Shown here one piece after another: positions 53,597 through 57,118 of a stretch of DNA of 57,118 nucleotides. Both the position numbers and the translations under genes were made by a program. The first letter of the stretch is position 1. Every line of letters begins with the position of its first letter. A model generated the notes under the pieces. The model saw nothing but the letters and a program-made list of their open reading frames with translations. It was not told the DNA's origin and searched no databases. The stretch is taken from assembly GCA_015680685.1 (NCBI GenBank), contig MNCI01029488.1, positions 52,356 to 109,473 of the forward strand, read 5' to 3'. The stretch comes from Gnetum montanum. Its lineage: Eukaryota > Streptophyta > Gnetopsida > Gnetales > Gnetaceae.

Positions 53597-56385
53597 TCAT
53601 GTAGTTCCTGGTGGTAGTGGCTCCTCCATAGGTGCTTTCCCTTTGTCGCGTGCTCCAAGCCTTGAAGTTTGATGGCATTGAAGAATAGCCTAAAGCTTCT
53701 CCTCTTCAGTCCAAGGGTTCTATGCGATCCATGTGAGTGTTCCTATGTTTGATGGAGTTCGCACCTCCCATGGACAGGGTAGTTGCGGGAACATCTAATT
53801 AGCCTTGACGTACCACGCCGCGAACACCCTTCGTTCCTCTTTGTAGGCTCTGGCTTTGTCTTTGTATTCATGAAGGTCTACTAGCCATCGAGCCAAGTTG
53901 ATTGCAACATCTTTTTGGCCTTGGTAGCTTTCTTTTACCACCGCAAGTTCAGAATTTGCGAATCTAGTTTTTCAACCAGCTTCTTGTGCTCTGCAAATTC
54001 TGCTTCATATTTGATGTGGGTGGAAGCTACCTACTGCTCGAGCTCTGACCTTGGGCATCCTGCTACTAACATGGCCAGGTTGGCATATCTAAGGTTTGCC
54101 AACTCCATGTATTCGGTTAAGTCTTGGATCTGTAGGTCTCGATTCTTAATTTTCGCTTGGTGGGCGAAGGCGTAAGTGTCCACTATGGTCCTCCAATCAG
54201 TGTGTTTGGCACTGAGATTGTTAATTTGAGCTTTGGCCATATGGATCTCCTTCTCCAAGATTTTTTTATACATCCCCACTTGATCACAAAAATGCTCCTT
54301 TAGCTTCTCGTGTCGTTTAGCCTCATTCTACCATGCGCTGATTTCAATTGCTGATTTCTGATGAATAGCGTGTACCTCCTCCATTGAGAGGGTTTGATTC
54401 TCTCTGGCTAAACGGCTTACATCCTGGTTGACCCAAATGAATTGTTCTCGTAACTGATGAAAGTGTTCATCAAGAACATTCTTCTATTTCTCCACAGAGG
54501 CCAACCGAAGGTTATCTACAACCAATTGCTTATTTTCTTCTTTTAAGGCTTTGAGTGCCTTAAATTGTGCATGGGTTTGCGCTTCTGCTATGGAGACATC
54601 CCAAAAAACCTTCTCCTTTTCTTCTGCCACCTTCTTATTTTCTGCAATTAACTTTGTTAGTTGGTCAGTTCAGAAATTTTCAAGCTGGTCTGCGGGAACA
54701 AATTGTAGAGGATCCCACTGTGCTACTTGCAAGGTGGTGAGCTGCTCTTGTAGTTTTTTCACTTCTGCTTCAGCATGCTCTGCCCTAACTTCGGATATGA
54801 CCAACTTTCCCTTGGTAGAGATGAGGTCTAATTGAATTACTGTAACATCCTGGGGGATGTCAAACAGGGATGTCAAAGTTTATCCTATTTGAAGTAACCT
54901 ATCCAATGCATCCTCATGTTTTGTAGGAGTCATTGAGATTCCGAAAAGAGTTTGAGCATCTTTTGCTCTTGAAAGATCTACCAATGGCACAATAGGTACA
55001 TTAAATGATTCCTTGATGTGGTCAACGATCACTTTCGTAGCTCCTGTGGCATTCTGGTGTTGCATGACCACCACAGTGGCACCTTCACCAGTCTCTAACT
55101 ACACTTGAAATGATGTCGCATTTCTAGAGATCTGTTGTGACCATCTGCTTTCCCCTCCTCCTGTTTGGATGGATAGTTCACCCCTTGTGCGATCCAATGA
55201 GATTGTAGGCTGAACAACATCATGGATGACATGGAAGAGACTTATGTCATCATGACTTCCCCAACTAACCGTCTCAGTGATGGCCCTGAGATGGCTCATC
55301 GATGGTCTATAGTCTTGCAACGACGGTTGATCCTGACCTATGCTAGGTTCTGCTTCCTCTTGTTGTTGGTTGGGACCCATGGCCGGAGTTTGGCTGGGTC
55401 CTACAAGTTGAGTTGTAGGTGGTCCAGTCATCTGTTCTTCTTCTTCTTCAGGTTCTAGCTCCTTGCCAGTACTCTTCCTTGGAGCTGGTGCTTTTAACAA
55501 TTTAGCATAGGAAGCATTCTGGGCTTTGCGGAGGACATCATTTGTGTACCCCCGAATACTAGCCCGTCGGCATAGTTTTCTGATAAGACAGGGGAAAGGC
55601 AATGTCATCTTCCCTGTCTTCCATTCTTCAAACCGTCTTAGGATCTCCGTTAAATATAGATGGGGCAGGTTAGTAGTAACCTTTCCCATCAACACTGCAC
55701 ATCCTCTAGCCGCATACATCGATATTATTTTTAAACCTTTAGTGGGGAAGAGGTGATAGGTTCCAATTTTGAAATAAACCCGCTCTTCCATCGTCAGCTT
55801 GCCAAAAGCTTTATCTCTGTCATAAGCCTTCTCTAACCATTCCTTTCGCACATCAGGGTCTGATCGGGTAGACAACCGAGCAACGTGGGACCCTGAATTC
55901 GGAAGGTTAAACACTTCCCAAATAGCCTGTGCAGAAAAATCAACTGTGACACCACCAATGTTGACCGTGGTGCCTTGCTCCCTATTGTGCTAGAACTGGT
56001 ACGTTTCACCTAAGTACTAGGCACCACTTTTAGAGAGGACAGGCCATAAGGGAGACCCTTTGAGGTGATCCCTAAAATCCTTAGGAGCAAACTCTACAAG
56101 AGATTCGAAGTTAAGCTCCATAATCACCGCAGAAAATGTGGACTTCTCATGGATAGCCTGAACACATTCTTGGGGCAACGTGAGTTGTTGTCCCGGTTCA
56201 GGTGTAGCAACAACTCCTTCCTCTGCCTGCCCGGATCATCTGGTAGGAGGTTCTTCTTGATGGATGTTAAATGAGTGTACCTCCTATTTTGTATGTTATC
56301 TGGCAAGATCATGCTTTCTACCTCTCCTAGGTTGTTTTGTGCCACCTTGAACAGGACCCTCCTGCTGTGCACGTTTCGGAGCCAT
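53597..56385 (-). pseudogene. Third transposon-protein-like gene, long coiled coil, no HAD domain
   Basis: This would be about 930 codons if intact. ATG at 56385 (MAPKRAQQEGPVQGG) follows TGTGTGATTGCAG, a likely 3' splice site of a 5'-UTR intron. A domain with VDFSAQAIWEVFNLPNSG, KIGTYHLFPTKGLKIISMY, LTEILRRFEEW and LPFPCLIRKLCRRASI (about 56000-55570) fits the putative plant transposon-protein family (Transposase_32 type). An acidic linker (EPEEEEEQ) and a heptad-rich coiled coil (about 54880-53960) follow. Frame 56385-53970 is uninterrupted by indels but has about nine stops, then shifts once and ends at TGA 53597. It equals E1/E2 antisense exons 4-6 in plan. Confidence 0.75.
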
Positions 56386-56850
56386 TCTGCAATCACACAG
56401 GCTAAGCGTTAGTAAGGTTGTTTTGGAAATCAAGTTATACCTTACTACTCGCCTTAATTTAAGATTAGATATTATAACGTGTGATCATGCCCAAAAGGTA
56501 AAATGATGAGTCCTATAACTTAAGTGGGTTTCATTGTTAATCTCCCGGTGTACGTAAGGGTTATATAATATTTGGCACAATTATCCTAAATGTTAAGTTA
56601 ATTACCCTAACTGGTGTCCTTGGGTGATGATAAATTTCAAAAAATTGAAGCACTTTTTGATAAGTTTTCGATAAGTGTCTCACCCCCACGACTAAACTGA
56701 ACACTCCGGGTTCAAGTAGGTTTAAACGGAACGAAAATCGGAGCATCAGCGCGTGAGATATGATGGAAAAACCAAGGGTCACATAGTCGCAAGTCGCAGA
56801 GAAAAAAAAATTCAACAACTCCCCCCGCAGAAATGGCAAAATGATGCTAA
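56386..56850 (-). other. Probable 5'-UTR and intron of the third gene
   Basis: No coding similarity is seen here. It ends on the minus strand in TGTGTGATTGCAG before the ATG. AGTCGTGGGGGT at 56681-56692 (minus) is shared with 53428-53439, next to the LTR-like sequence. The donor is not identified. Confidence 0.4.
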
Positions 56851-56867
56851 GTGTTGCAGCGGGGGCC

Positions 56868-56876
56868 CTATTTATA
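56868..56876 (-). promoter_or_regulatory. TATA box upstream of the third gene
   Basis: TATAAATAG on the minus strand lies about 490 bases upstream of the ATG at 56385, with a probable intron in between. CGATATCGCG-type palindromes lie just upstream (56888-56955). Confidence 0.6.
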
Positions 56877-56887
56877 GGAATAGGAGA

Positions 56888-56965
56888 CGCGCTATCGCGT
56901 ACGATACATCACATACGCGATATCGTGTGGGACGCGATATCGCGTACGTGATATCTCATCCCAAC
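56888..56965. repeat. CGCGATATCGCG palindrome cluster in the promoter
   Basis: GCGATATCG, GACGCGATATCGCGTACG and relatives recur within 80 bp. A 20-base core (GATATCACGTA[T/C]GCGATATC) is shared with U3 of the LTR-like sequence at 53390-53425. Confidence 0.75.
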
Positions 56966-57118
56966 TAATGTGAGACACTCCAAAATATCAAATTTTTTAA
57001 TGATTTTCTTGAAATTAGGGTGAAATATTAAGGACATTGGCATGTATAAAGATGTTCTAGGGTAATTACATGGAATGCAAAGGCACTATGAATGATAATG
57101 ATGTGAATTTTAACAATT

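Noticed and set aside
53597-56385. Idea that in-frame stops reflect a reassigned genetic code
   Set aside because: All three stop codons occur, neighbours have frameshifts, and most stops are single transitions from sense codons in relatives; plain decay explains them.

Overview
The window reads as plant nuclear heterochromatin. It holds no host gene I can support, no rRNA operon, no tRNA gene I would stand behind and no bacterial gene. Nearly all of it is decayed Ty3/gypsy LTR retrotransposons inserted into one another. Plant signs are Tat-type pol with a second, archaeal-type RNase H, a chromodomain gypsy element, plant-like TATA boxes and GT-AG introns, and stop codons mostly explained by C-to-T or G-to-A change. 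I cannot name the species.

Layout. (E0) 1-1580: 5' end of a minus-strand element (gag start at the left edge, leader repeats, primer-binding site, LTR 383-1580) inserted in the gag of E1. (E1) 1581-12916 and 31397-35974: an old plus-strand Tat-type element with gag, protease, an antisense gene, RT, two RNases H and integrase, then an LTR at 33710-35974. (E2) 12917-31396: a complete 18.5 kb relative of E1 with both LTRs (12917-14505 and 29869-31396), inserted in the E1 integrase with a 5-bp duplication CTACC. (E1b) The LTR at 33710-35974 has a polypurine tract on its left and a primer-site-like sequence on its right, so it seems to serve a second element whose leader (36001-36975) and gag (about 50940-52546) are split by later insertions. 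(E3) about 38000-43291: a heavily decayed Athila/Tat-like gag-pol. (E4) 44958-50125: a chromodomain gypsy element with its 3' LTR. (E6) 52547-57118: a minus-strand unit with an LTR-like sequence and a long coiled-coil transposon-protein pseudogene.

Main discovery. E1 and E2 share an unusual plan: gag-protease, then about 6 kb holding a multi-exon gene on the opposite strand with its own TATA box, then RT-RNase H-integrase. RT begins just after a consensus 3' splice site in both copies. The 6 kb may therefore be an intron of the sense transcript, as the shorter protease/RT intron of Ogre elements is, with an antisense gene nested in it. That gene appears to join a catalytically dead FCP1/HAD-like phosphatase domain (a 449/450-bp exon in the two copies) to a plant transposon-protein domain and a coiled-coil, acidic C-terminus. 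TAAACT-containing tandem repeats lie on both sides of the antisense gene and again after integrase. Short TACGC- or GTAGC-based words recur in LTR, leader and antisense-gene introns, with a different word in each element.

Everything is broken by stops and frameshifts. Products are described as ancestral functions, and exon boundaries are inferred by comparing the two copies.
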